A DNA stretch of 64,000 nucleotides from Amoebophrya sp. A120. Taxonomy: Eukaryota > Sar > Dinophyceae > Syndiniales > Amoebophryaceae. The notes below the pieces were generated by a model. The model searched no databases. It saw only the letters and a list, made by a program, of their open reading frames with translations, and was not told the origin of the DNA. A program made the position numbers and the translations under genes. The stretch covers positions 9,556,931 through 9,620,930 of the forward strand of contig CAJINV010000002.1 of the NCBI GenBank assembly GCA_905178155.1. The letters are read 5' to 3'. Positions 33,734-44,808 of this stretch are shown piece after piece (the stretch's first letter is position 1; each line of letters begins with the position of its first letter).

Positions 33734-36700
33734 ATGGAGGCAGATTCGTTGCGCACGGTCCCGCTCTCCCTTGAGTGGCGGAACGTGACGATCCAGGTGG
33801 GGGACAAAAAGATTTTGGACAACGTTTCGGGCTACGTGCCCGCCGGCGAAACGCTGGCGATCCTGGGGCCCTCAGGTTCCGGGAAAACGACGCTGCTGTC
33901 CCTGTTAGCGGGCGTGTTTCGCTCCAAGGCACAGAAGGACACCTCGATCACGGGGGAGATCATCGTGGGAACCGGTCCGCAGGCGGCCGGCCCCGCGCGG
34001 GTGCACGCCTTCAGCCGGCACATGGCGTACATGCGGATTGTGGAACAGTACGACACGTTCCTGGGGTCGTCCACGGTGTGGGAGCACCTGCTGCTGAACG
34101 CCGCGCTGCGGCTGCCGGACAGCACGGCGGAAGAGCAGGAAGAAAAGATCGTGGAGATTCTGGACCGGCTCCGCCTCGCGGGCTACGAGGAGGTGCGGAT
34201 TCCGTTTCTCTCCGGGGGGCAGAAAAAACGGCTCTCCGTCGCGGAGGAACTTCTGTCGAATCCGGCAATCCTGTTTCTCGACGAGCCGACGTCCGGGCTG
34301 GACTCCACCGTCGCGCGGGAGGTGGTCGAAATCTTCTACGACGACGAGCGCCGGGAGCAAGTGGCCCGGGAAACGGCGACCAACGTGACGAAGCGAAAAG
34401 AATCCGAGCAAGAAGCCGACACGGGACCGGACAAATTGTCAAAAGTCGAGCCACCAAGAACTGTTGCATTGAAAATGCACGACGACGAGGCCGCAGACGA
34501 GCCGGTATCCCCAAGTGGGCAGCGAAAGCCGATCGAGAACAAGACACGTAAGAAAGATGCCACGAAACTTCTGCAGCCGTGGGAGCGTGCCAGGGCAAGG
34601 CTGGAAGCGAAGCTGAACGACTGCTGCAAAGTCGATGGACGAGACAAGGCCAAGGGCCGTGACGATGATCTCGTCCCGAAGCACCAGAAAGAAAAACAGC
34701 AAACCACGATTGTGTACACCATCCACCAGCCTTCCTCGCTCGTCTGGAGCTGGTTCTCGCACAGCATGTTTCTGGCGCGTGGCAAGTGTCTGTACTTCGG
34801 GCCCGCGGACGAAGTCGCCGACTATCTGGAGGCGAACGTACCGGATTGCCGGTGTCCGAAGGGATTTTCCGCGGCGGAGTTCTGCCTGGACGCGCTGAAC
34901 GAGGACCACCACGTGTATCAAAATGAAAAATCCCCCCTCCCCATATCAAAACGGAAAGTTGTGATGCTGATTTGTGGCCACAAATCAGCTTTGTATTGCA
35001 GAGAGGCATGGCGGCCAGATCCCCAGGCTAGGTAGGGGCGTATGGGTCTAGTTGTTCAGTATGGCAAACGGCTCGCCTTTAGGCCCAACAGCATGACAAA
35101 TCGCTTCCATAATGGGGCGGAAGCTTCTGCCCTTGTCTTCTTGCAAGACAGATGTGATTTGTGGCCTCAAATCCGCAGCGCAAATTTTTGGAAACATACC
35201 TTTTCAATATGGGGAGGGGGGATTTATTTTCCTCTCAATAACGTGGAGAGTTTGACGGCGCTCCGCGCAAAAGAAGACCACGCAACGAAGGAGATCGGGA
35301 GGGTGAAAAAGAGTCATTTGCGTTGTACTGCTGGGAACAGCAGAAATCATGATGCTCTTGATCATGATCGCAATGATGAAAACATTAGAATAAACTCGTG
35401 GGGGCGAAACACGAAAAATGTTGGGCGCGACGAGGAGGAGGCCAACGCCAAAAATGGAGGGGACATTATTGTCAACAAAGGCGACGATTCTGACGGCACC
35501 GGTCTGGAGGACGAGGAACTAGAGCCCGGGTTTCTTGGCGAGGCGAGGCAGAAGTCCCTGTATGCCCCGTTTTCGGTCCAGTACTCTGTGTTGGTCACCC
35601 GGGTGTGGCGCGATCGCGTCCGGGACCGTAGCAAGACCCTGATGGTGATGGTGGGGAACGCCGCGCTGCTGTTCATCCTGTCCGCCATCTTGTGGCAGCA
35701 TGGCAAACGCCCCCAGCAGAACAGCGGCCGGTTTTGCGCCGTTATTCTGGTGACCACCTTTCCCATGATTGGGGACACGATTAACTACCTGATGCAGGTC
35801 CTCTTCCTCCAGCCCCAGATTCTGCGTGAGTACAACACGAAACGGCTGTACTACCTGTTTCCCTACTGGCTGGCGCAGCGCACCGGCGCGGCGCTGCTCG
35901 ACTACGCGATGACCTCGGTTTTCTACGTGACCACCATGTTCTTCACCGTGGGCTTCTTCCCCGACTACCCTTTCTCCCGGTACGTGCGGGTGCTTGCCGC
36001 GGTGGCGCTGCTGCAGACGCTGGGCATGAGTTACGGCATGCTGCTGGGCAACCTGACGGATGATTTCACGCTGCTGCACGCGATTCTGCTGATTTTCTGC
36101 ATGCCCTTCATGATGGTGAACCCGGTTCTGGCGCCGGGGGTCGAGATCCCCCCGTGGCTCCTGTGGTACCAGTACGGCAGTCCCTACTACTGGGGCACCA
36201 AACCCCTCATTTGGGTGCTGTACAAGGACTACTCGATGCAAGACCTGGAGCCGAGCGAAACGGACCTGCGCGTGCGGTTTCCGCACTACTGTGTGTACCG
36301 GGATTCCACCGGTCGCAACTACAAGTGCAGCGAGCTAGAGGCCGCGGCGCCGGGAGGAGGGCGGATTCCTCGCGCTCCGGGTGGATCTACCGCTACTTTG
36401 CAGGTTGTAGCCGGGGAGGACCACCAACCCTCTGCGAGCTGGTACAACGAGGGCAAGCCCTTTCTGTTCCTGGACGGCAACGCCTTCCTCAAACAGCAGT
36501 TTGATGTGGACCCGGAGCAGCCGTTCCAGGAGGTGTATTTTCCGCTGCTGATGTGCGCCGTGATGCTGGTGGTGCTGAACGTCTCTGCCTTCGTCATGTT
36601 CGCCTTCCGCCACAAGTACGCCTGCACCTGCTCCGTAGCATGCTCGAGGCGGCGGTTGTGTGGAGGCGGAAAACCTAGAAGTACGACGCGGGAACAGCAC

Positions 36701-36865
36701 AATGAAGGAGAAAAGAACAAACGCAAGCCCGTTCGGGCAAGTAGTGGGCCCGAGCAGAGAGGAAAGGGCAAGAAAGGGCAGCGGAAGAGTACCGGTGCAA
36801 CGGTAGAACAAGCTGATCACGAGAAGCTGGAAGTGACGGAGCCGCTTTTGAACGACAGGGTTTAG
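33734..36865 (+). CDS. ABCG-family half-transporter, two exons, 933 aa
   Basis: Exons 33734-34915 and 35246-36865, joined in phase 0. ATG 33734 is chosen because the conserved domain begins soon after. The nucleotide-binding domain comes first, as in the ABCG/White family: Walker A GPSGSGKTTLL (about residue 45), signature LSGGQKKRLSVAEEL (about 159), Walker B ILFLDEPTSGLD (about 179), H-loop TIHQPSS (about 329). The membrane domain follows in exon 2, with hydrophobic segments from about TLMVMVGNAALLFILSAILW to a last one near LLMCAVMLVVLNVSAFVMFA. Such half-transporters pair to export lipids, sterols or drugs; the substrate here is unknown. Two oddities: about 110 extra polar residues between Walker B and the H-loop, and an introner inserted just past the H-loop region. 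Confidence 0.9.
34916..35245. mobile_element. Introner in ABCG gene, CCCCCTCCCC family
   Basis: 330 nt with exact target duplication ACGTG (34911-34915 and 35241-35245). The ends are TATCAAAATGAAAAATCC and, reversed, TATTGAGAGGAAAATAAATC, both leading into CCCCCCTCCCCATAT. The internal stretch AGGCCCAACAGCATGACAAA is shared with the introner at 17445-17769. Left unspliced it would add an in-frame stop, so it must be removed. Confidence 0.93.
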
Positions 36866-37752
36866 GCTAATTGGCTGTGTTTTGGTAGTGCAATTTTTGA
36901 TGAAAAAACAATATAGTAAACCTAACGATTTTTGTTGGAACGGGAAGCACAATCAAGTTTTGATGACTACGTTCGAAGCTGGTTCCTAATTCAGTTGCAT
37001 GTGTGAAGTAGAAGTAGTTCCAGAATTCATATGGTGTTTCGGGATATTTTTTCCAAAAAGCTTCCCTTTCAGGATTGTATAGCGAAGCTTCTGCCCTCCT
37101 TTCGTCTCCATAAACAGACACGACTGCCTTTGCAGTCGCTGTTTGACAAAGAAACACAAATTGACGAGGAAACAACAAGTTCACAAACACATTGGAATAC
37201 TAGAGACGGTGAGACAAGACGCGAGTCATGGAGTCAGTAACTTTTTGCTGGCGGTACATACTGTGCTGTCTCCGCAAGAGGATCTTTTGCCTGCCCGTGG
37301 ACGGACTGTGCACAGGTTTTTCACAGGTGCGAGGACCGGCAAGGGTCTGCTCTATGTATGTTCCAGAAGATGGACATAGAGTTCGACTAATACAGAAATA
37401 CTAAAATGGTACTCGAGCATACGCTTAAGGAGTCCAAGTCGAAGGAACTGGCTACGCTTCAGAGAGGATCAACAAGCAGTGCTTACAGCCAGGCCTTCGC
37501 TACCAGCTATCGTTTGCACGCAGGGGCTAGCGGGCTGTTTATCTTGATGCGATAAATTTTTGTGGGCTCTATTGTTTCACAGTCGAAGTCGTACCACCAG
37601 GAAGTTTGTCCGTAAGGGAAGTTTTATTTTGCCAAAGAATTCTTTCTATTTCTTAGATAAGTACTTGATGGTGCGACACTTTGATTGCAATGGCATCTGG
37701 CGCGCAGTTCCATCGATATTCTTAGAGTAAAGTTTTCATCAACAGCACTGCC
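36866..37752. other. Intergenic region
   Basis: About 890 bp, AT-rich. Short frames only; no supported gene. Confidence 0.5.
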
Positions 37753-39201
37753 ATGGGCCGCCTTCCCGACTATTACGAGCGGGGTAACTATGGCGACGGG
37801 CGGGAAGCCTACGCTGTCCAGTTTGTCGAGGAGACCGCGGAGCGTGGTAACGTGGTTGCGATTTTGCAAGCCCTGGAAACGTTTCACAAGCGATGGTCTA
37901 TGTTGCATGTCGGTCCGGAGAAGGGTGCGCGCTTAGAAAAAGCGGTGGCTGACATAGTAAGTGCAGAAATGGATCATGTCGATGTGGATGAAGCGCAAAC
38001 GGCAGCAGGTGGTGCTAGCGACTGTTCCGAATGGATGAAGCGGACGTCATGCGACATGCCGGGAGAAGATGTATTTCCAAACGAAAGACAGGCTTTGATG
38101 GAATTCCGCGTTTTAGAAGTCGGCACGTACATCGGCTACTCCACCTTGCGCATTGCGAAAGCCTGGGAAGACGCACTGAAAACGCGTTTTGTGGAGTATG
38201 AAAAAGCCAGCACGACCTCCGAGTCACGGAGCGATCGCCGACCGGAGGCCGCAGCGGCAGGCGGGAGCGGCGGTGGTCGCTGTAGAAGTAGCAACTACGG
38301 GGGTGCAACAGCGGGGCATCAGGTTGGACTGGCACAGGACGCAAGAGAAAGTAGGAGAGCGGTACCCTCCGCACGGCAAGTGCGTTTGAAGCTGGTCACA
38401 TTTGAGCGTAACGAGGAAAACGCCGAGGCCGCGTTGCGAATTCTGACCCATGCGGGATACAGGGTCCATTTTGGTCGATGTGAAAAGAAGGACCGCGACA
38501 CGGAAGCGAAGGACGGGGGTGCTACTACGGAGGGAAACATGTGCGCCGATGCCATCTCCGCCTCTCCCTACGGCGACAGCAACTTGGCACCAGAGCCTCG
38601 GGCGAGGCCGGAGGTATATTCACCACAACACCTACGTCGACATTGTACTACAGAAGAAGCCCTCTCCCAGGTATGCACTTCGTGGGACGTCAGCGTTGAC
38701 ATTCACTTGTCTTGCGGGGCCATGGAAGATGGCCAGGACTCCATTCTATGGCCAATAAAAAGAAGTAGAAGACAAAACACAAGTGACATGATCGACCCGG
38801 CGGACAGGTACCTGCACTTGATTTTTTTCGACCACCAGAAGAGCCGCTACTTGCAGGACCTGCTTTGGTTAAAAGGTCTCGCTGTTGAATTCGGAAGCCT
38901 ATTTCGCCCCCGACTGACCCGCATCGTCGCGGACAATGTCGCGTCGCAGGAACACCTCCAGCATCGCGACTTGGCCATTGCGCGCGGCAAGCGCAAGTCG
39001 AAGTGCCACTGCGTCAACCGGGGCTGCAATTTTTTGCAGTACGTCTTGCGCCAGTACGACACCGGGGTCTTTGTGGGGGCCGGAGAAAGCGACGGCATCT
39101 CTGTTTCAGTTTTTCGGGACGATAAACACCTTCCGTGGAAAGAACGAGTAAGAACTCCTGTGTGCGAGGGCGCTGCTCCCGCTGTGAATGAAAATACTTA
39201 A
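37753..39201 (+). CDS. Catechol-O-methyltransferase-like enzyme, 482 aa
   Basis: A single exon from ATG 37753. It carries the landmarks of the COMT family of S-adenosylmethionine-dependent, metal-using O-methyltransferases: the cofactor loop LEVGTYIGYSTLRIA (about residue 120), the acidic residue after strand 2 in LVTFERNEENA (about 214), the metal and lysine motif FFDHQKSRYLQDLLWL (about 358), and the metal pair ADNV (about 393). In rat COMT the matching residues are E90, D141, K144, D169 and N170, and all appear present. At 482 residues it is about twice the usual length because of two low-complexity insertions (about residues 155-210 and 240-345). The methyl acceptor is unknown. No signal peptide is visible, so a cytosolic location is likely. 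Confidence 0.8.
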   Translation: MGRLPDYYERGNYGDGREAYAVQFVEETAERGNVVAILQALETFHKRWSMLHVGPEKGARLEKAVADIVSAEMDHVDVDEAQTAAGGASDCSEWMKRTSCDMPGEDVFPNERQALMEFRVLEVGTYIGYSTLRIAKAWEDALKTRFVEYEKASTTSESRSDRRPEAAAAGGSGGGRCRSSNYGGATAGHQVGLAQDARESRRAVPSARQVRLKLVTFERNEENAEAALRILTHAGYRVHFGRCEKKDRDTEAKDGGATTEGNMCADAISASPYGDSNLAPEPRARPEVYSPQHLRRHCTTEEALSQVCTSWDVSVDIHLSCGAMEDGQDSILWPIKRSRRQNTSDMIDPADRYLHLIFFDHQKSRYLQDLLWLKGLAVEFGSLFRPRLTRIVADNVASQEHLQHRDLAIARGKRKSKCHCVNRGCNFLQYVLRQYDTGVFVGAGESDGISVSVFRDDKHLPWKERVRTPVCEGAAPAVNENT

Positions 39202-39863
39202 TAGTGCCGTCTCAATACACGAATACGAAGCGGCCATGCTGGCACTAGTGCCAGAAGTTCTTGTGGGGCGGTGAAAAACGACTGCTCTGCGCATTTGAGC
39301 ATCTAAGCATCTTGGAGGAGGCGGGTTGTCTCAGTAGAACATCCATGGCGACATGTTTCATCGTAGTTGTACAAACTTTTCTACCCACCTTCACCATTAA
39401 GCAGGTTCATCTAGTTGAATGGCAAGACTACGCAGCAGGCACAACTGCCGTCGCGCAAGGACCCTCTGTTGTTTTATTCCGCAGTGCAGTTCTCGTTTCA
39501 TGCGCATGTTCATTCGTGATCGTGTCTAGTAACGGTCGCAGCAAAGAACACGTGCTTAGAAAATACGGTTGGTCCTCAAGAATGAATGGTGTATCGGACG
39601 AGGCAATGCTGTCTTGATGTTTGCTACGCGGTATCAGAACCCTGTCGTCCCTCATGCAGCAGTACACAGTGCGGAGTTTTTCAGTATAGAAGCATTCGCA
39701 GTATCGTAGAAGGAGAGCAGCAGGTTCTTGTACAAGCCAAATACCGAACTAATACTTTAGCGAGGATAAAAGTGACAGCGTGAACTCGTTTATTTTCTCA
39801 CACAGAAGATTCATATACACATACACTTTTCCATTTTTCTCAAAGTTGAAGTTCGCAAGCCCC
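39202..39863. other. Intergenic region
   Basis: About 660 bp between the methyltransferase and the taxilin-like gene. A 118-codon frame at 39261-39617 shows no domain. No supported gene. Confidence 0.5.
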
Positions 39864-41820
39864 ATGACGGTCGTCGCAGCGGCTTCGTCCGACGGCGGTG
39901 CAGCAAACGGGGCCGCCAGTGCGTCGTCGAAGTCTGTTCCTCTTCCTGCAAACGTCGCGTCCGACAAAATTACGCACGCCGATGTGCTGCGACTAGTTTC
40001 GCTGCTCGAAAAGAAGGACTTCGAAACCTGGAAGCAACTGACGGTCGAAAAGCACCTGTCGGACGAGTTCACCAGTCTGTCCGAGCAGCTTGAGCGGCTG
40101 GCGAAGCAGATGCTGCCGCTAAAGCAGCTGTGCGGGGAGCTGCGGACGCAGACGAAGCACGTCAGCGAGCGGACCGAGGTGCTGCGAGCGGAGGAGGTCG
40201 CGAAGCGGCGGGACATGGAGGAATACCTGGAAAAGCACATTGACCCACTGCAGCGGGAGGAGTATCATATTGAAAAGTGCAGCTGCCTCGTCAGATTCGG
40301 AAGAAATAATGCGAAGTGCTTGTATTGGAAAGTTATTTTATCCACATGGACAATGAAAGGACGAGGACTCTTGCTACTTGTTGGAAATTTCAGTGACACA
40401 CAGCAGTACAAATTGCGTGACGAAGCAATACTGTGTACTATGCAAGACGGGAAAAGTAAGTGTAGAAAAAGTTTGCAAGACAATGGCTTGCTCATTCGGA
40501 GGTAAGCGCGCTTTTCATTCTGATAAGTAGAACGAGAAATTCGAAAAGGAGATGCGGGAGTCGGACGAGCTGCAGGCCCGGCTCCGAACCTTTCTGGAAG
40601 AGTATGACCACCGCGAGGAACTGAAGCGGCAGCAAAACGAGCTGCGGGAAAAGGAATTCGGGAATACGCAGCGGAAACGTGTAGTCATTAGTTCGGGTCG
40701 TCGTGCTGTCAGGGCCGACAGGCAAAGACTTGACGTGCTGCGTCCGAGGGCTGGAAATGTTCAATTTGCCAGGACGCGCTGATGCCAAGAAGAGCTCAAT
40801 TTTTTTTTGCCCTGCTGTAGTGTCATGGGTACAAAAAAGGCCTTCGAAGCCGTTTGGACAATACATTTTTGCCACTCGCGCCGTCAGTGAACATTTTGTG
40901 CGCAAGCAAGACGAGATTCAACATCTAGGCATGTTTTTCCCTGACAGACAGACAGACAGACTCAGGTCTTTTTGAAAATCATAGGCGAGTTGGATGAACA
41001 AATTCTGGAGCTGGAGAAGACCACAGATCAAGAAGCGGCGGAACTGTGGCAGTGGGAAAAGCTATCGGCGCAAATTGTGTTGTGCACTGACTCGAGATGC
41101 AGTTCTTGGTCACATAATGTGTCTTTTTCCAATGCTTGCAGTGTGGAATCTTGTTGATACGTAAATGTATCGAACATTTACATTGTGTGTGCGATGTTCC
41201 TCTTTTTGAAGGTGTATTCTGTTGCGACGTCCGTTTGTTGATCACAAGCTTTGGCTTGTTGAGTCAAAAGAGCGCAACTTTTGCGTCGATAGGGGCAGAA
41301 CCTGGTGAAGCAGAAGGAGAACGACAAGATTCGAGCGTCCATAAACGCACGAGTGGAGCAATTTGAGGAGTGGCAAAAGTCGCTGGAGCAGATGCACAAA
41401 GACTTCAATACTACGGGCACGGACTTGCAGACACTTCGTATCAAATGTAAAAATGTCTGGGTCTGGAGGAATGCAACTTGTCATGCTAAATCTGCAGCGT
41501 GCAAAAATCTGTGTTGCATGATTACCAAAAGTCGACCAATTTTGATCAAGTCGGGAGGTAGTTTCTCATGCAGGATAGGCATTAGAAAGGTCTCGCAGAA
41601 TCTGTCATGCTGGGTCCGGCATTCCAGACCTCATGGGTCATGGAAAAGCAGCATGACAAATCGCGCATTCATCCAGACCCAGACATTTTTACACTTGATA
41701 CTTCGGCTGAAGAAGCAACTTTTGCTCAAAAAGAAGGACGAGGCGGCCTACCGCCTGAGTCACACCAAGGAACTCCTCAAAAGGAAAAAAGTCATCGAAA
41801 AAGAACTTGCGAATGTATGA
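39864..41820 (+). CDS. Taxilin-like coiled-coil protein, five exons, 287 aa
   Basis: Exons by hand: 39864-40262, 40531-40664, 40989-41062, 41297-41438, 41706-41820; all phases agree. The product is one long coiled coil. Two stretches resemble taxilins: PLKQLCGELRTQTKHVSERT matches the family's LENLCRELQRQNK region, and ARVEQFEEWQKSLEQMHKDF matches the EKFEEFQNTLSKS region, in the right order and about the right distance apart. Taxilins bind syntaxins and the nascent-polypeptide complex and act in vesicle traffic; that role is by homology only. Three of the four introns are introners with clear or fair TIRs. The last codons overlap a possible GTATGA donor, so the true C-terminus could lie in a further short exon. 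Confidence 0.6.
40263..40530. mobile_element. Introner in intron 1 of taxilin-like gene
   Basis: The TIRs are TATCATATTGAAAAGTGC and, reversed from the right end, TATCAGAATGAAAAGCGC. Target copies AGGAG (40258-40262) and AGTAG (40526-40530) differ by one base. The right copy supplies a terminal AG. 268 nt. Confidence 0.82.
41063..41296. mobile_element. Introner in intron 3 of taxilin-like gene
   Basis: The TIRs begin TATCGGCGCAAA and TATCGACGCAAA and meet again at TGACTC. Target copies are eroded (AAAGC, GGGGC). Removing 234 nt joins WQWEK to QNLVKQ in frame. Confidence 0.7.
41439..41705. mobile_element. Introner in intron 4 of taxilin-like gene
   Basis: The best TIR pair in the window: 29 bp with one mismatch, beginning TATCAAATGTAAAAATGTC on the left and TATCAAGTGTAAAAATGTC on the right, then TGGGTCTGGA on both. 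The target duplication CTTCG is exact (41434-41438 and 41701-41705). 267 nt, flanking codons join as LQTLR-LKKQ. Inner motifs CTTGTCATGC (41477) and GCATGACAAA (41651) form a second inverted pair. Confidence 0.95.
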
Positions 41821-42764
41821 ACTCGCTTGGTCCTCCTGCTCGGGGGCAGAGGAAGATCTCGATAAGATTGTAACTGCGGGGATCGATTGCACTCTGCAGA
41901 CGTCGTGAGATACAATAGTACCACATAGCACTTCTACCGAGAATGCCCTTCTTCACGAGCTGAGGAATTTTCGTCTCCAAAAGTTCTTGGTTTCGAGCGT
42001 GTGCCGCGCTTTGCCCTTGCTACAATTGTGGCATCGTAGAATCCAAATTGTCTCCGAATCGGAGTGATCAGAAAGATCAGAATAAGAAAAGTGAATGAGA
42101 CGGTCAGTGGCGACATCACAAGCCGAGAGTCTCAATTCGAAAAAAAGTACCAGCACAAGATCCGACGATCCACATCCACCGCGTGATGAAAGTCTTGCAA
42201 TAACTTTTTTCACGCCGTTCTAATTCTCGTCAAGACTTGGCTTTGCTAGAGCGGTCTCCGAGTAGCACAACAGATCTAGTCGCATGTGACGATCCGTATA
42301 CCAAAAGATCAAACGATGACAAGGATCGTGGAATTGTCAAGGACAACTCTACTTATTCCGATTCGTCGAGGGAAATACAATTACACCCTCGCCGCTCCGA
42401 TTATAGATCCGTTTAGCAAGTTCGTTGAGTCCACCGTTGAAAGGTGAAGATACCTTCATCGATCTTGCGGCTCACGTCTTTCACTCACATATTTTCTTCA
42501 ATCTTAATCACCGTCAGTGCGAATAAAGAGGATGCAGAAGTCGAATATTCCATGTATGCGATTTTACTTACGTAGCAAGTGTCATACTCGTCGACTTGGT
42601 AGCTCCGCAACGAAGAAGAAAGAACTACTAGCGACATTTCCCATGGGATTCCGACTTACACCTAAACTCCCAACATACGACGGTTGAATTTTTCCTGTGT
42701 AAGTATTGAAGTCACATCACACCCACCGGAGTAGCAAGTAGAAAAATCACGACACCAGCAAATC
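41821..42764. other. Intergenic region
   Basis: About 940 bp. No coding frame of note on either strand. Confidence 0.5.
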
Positions 42765-44185
42765 ATGGCGAAAAGTAAGAAGGGAAAAGCGACTTCCGCC
42801 GCGGCGACGGTCCTCACGGACGAGGAGCGCCGACGGCGCGAGGAGCAGCGCCAGGTGCAGCAACTGGTGTTGCGGCTGAAGAAGGAGAACGCGAGCGAGG
42901 AGGAGATCAAGCGCCAGAAGAACCGGCTGAAGACGGATTTGAAGTACTCCACGCAAGAGAAGCGCGACTACTGGCGGGAACAGAAGAAGAAGAACGCGGA
43001 GACCAAAAGAAATGTCGGCGCAGGTTGTGACCCTTCCTCGTCCAGCAGTGGTCCTCCTGCCACCGGAGAAGCAGCAGGAACGGGCCTAGGACCGCAAGAG
43101 GAACGAGTTGGCGAAAGTGAGGCGTGCAGCGTCGACGTTGCTGGTGGTGGTGGTACAACAAGCTCAGGGATCCTCGTCGGACCAAATTCGAACAAGCGGA
43201 GGAGAGGCGAGGAGACGGATAGGGTACAAACCGCAAAGGCTGGGACCACCACCGCGCAAGACGACGAGGACCTGTCGGATTCGGCCGAAGAGGCGGACGA
43301 GAACCTGCAGAAACAGCACGAGGTGATCATCATCCCGATCGTGTGGCGGGGCCGGCACGATCGGCACTTGCTGATGGAGGCCGCGGAAAACGTGAAGCGG
43401 GTCTTGGCGCAACAGGGTATCAACACCTGGATCGATTCGAGGCGCCAGCACACGCCCGGCCAAAAGTTCGCGTTCTGGGAGCACAAGGGCGTCAAGTTCC
43501 GGATCGAGATCGGGCCCAAGGACTTCGAGCGCGGAAAGCTGTGTCTCTGTAAACACCCAGTCATCCCCGGGGACTTTCAAAACACAAAGAAAATGTACCG
43601 AATAAGGCCAGTTTTGATTATTAATCTTGCGTCGCTTTTTCTTCCCGCGATAATTGACAGTGAGTTAATGCGTAAAAATGCACCATTCGAATTCCAAATC
43701 TCATCGTCTGATAAAGTTCCATTGATTTCGAAACTTCTGTCCCCACGGCTCAATAACACGACGCGATTATTAAAAAAAACAACAACAACAGCTTCGTCCC
43801 GCTGCCACCAGAGGGCGCACGCGAGCTGCTCGTGCAGCTGCAGAAGTTTGGGTTCGAAAAGCTGCAGGGCACGATTCGCGACGCCGACGAACAAGGCGAG
43901 AACCACGAAGCGGGTGGTGAGGAGGTGCCCCGGGATTACAGCACCCTCTACGACCGGTCGAAGGAGATCGGGGGCACGGTGGCCGACTACACCCACCGCT
44001 TCTCGTCCACGCATGAGGTAACGAAGTTCGGCGGCGGCGGCATCCTCAAGCCCGGCGTGGGGGACAGGAGCGGCGCCAGTGGGGACGCACTCACGGAAAA
44101 CTTCCAGCTCACGACAAAGCAAGCTGCAGAGGAGGACGACAACCGCGCGACACAACCAAAAAAGAAGAAAAGGAAAGTGCGATGA
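42765..44185 (+). CDS. ProRS-type anticodon-binding-domain protein, 389 aa
   Basis: Exons 42765-43540 and 43792-44185, a GT-AG intron in phase 2. The N-terminal 85 residues are basic helix (DEERRRREEQRQVQQLVLRL). After an acidic linker comes a domain matching the class IIa anticodon-binding fold of eukaryotic-type prolyl-tRNA synthetase: VIIIPIVWRG, VKRVLAQQGINTWIDSRRQH, TPGQKFAFWEHKGVKFRIEI, GPKDFERGKLLFVPLPPEGA. There is no catalytic domain (no class II motifs 1-3), so this is not a synthetase. The C-terminus PKKKKRKVR resembles a classical nuclear import signal. tRNA binding or a regulatory role in the nucleus is inference. The intron is canonical, unlike the introners. Confidence 0.72.
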
Positions 44186-44808
44186 TGAGTTGCGCTTTTG
44201 TGCCGTGCATGATTGGGGTGCTGCGGCCCATTGACGTCTGTAGGCTCATAGTGCATTGTGTTTGTTGTTGAACAAGTGCGGTTGGAATTACTTAAACGAG
44301 CATCGAACCATGAAAGCAAGTTTGTGTAGCCACGCTGAACCTTGCAGACAACCAATACAGCCACAGCGAGCGAGAAATGCCGATTCGGTTATTGGAGAAG
44401 CCTCAGGAAATGCTTGCAGGATTCGCAATTTGTTGTTCGACTTCGTATCTTAACTGATTACTCGCTTTCGAATCATATTGACTTCGTACCAGCTGGGTGA
44501 CTTCTACCAGCTTCAGGCGACGAAAAAAATAGGCGAATGGTAGAACAAGTTCTTCTCTGCTCGTCAATGCAAGAGTGAGAGAAGCTGCACCCGATGGAGA
44601 TGTGTGTCAGTTTGTTTTGCCAATGTTTTGACAGCTAGAGTTTTAAAAAAGCCGTAAATGATGTGCCAAAACTGCATAGACTTGCAAATGCAACAAGGTT
44701 CTTCGTCTTGGCACACCGTATCGAATGTCGCTTCTTTTTCATTGCCAGCTCGTCGTTTTTGAAGTGGTGTTCCCACAAACTAGTTGATCAGCAAGAAGTA
44801 GGATTGAT
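44186..44808. other. Intergenic region
   Basis: About 620 bp, no supported gene. Confidence 0.5.

Noticed and set aside
36867-37190. 107-codon minus-strand frame downstream of the ABCG gene
   Set aside because: AT-rich chance frame with no domain and no support from composition.
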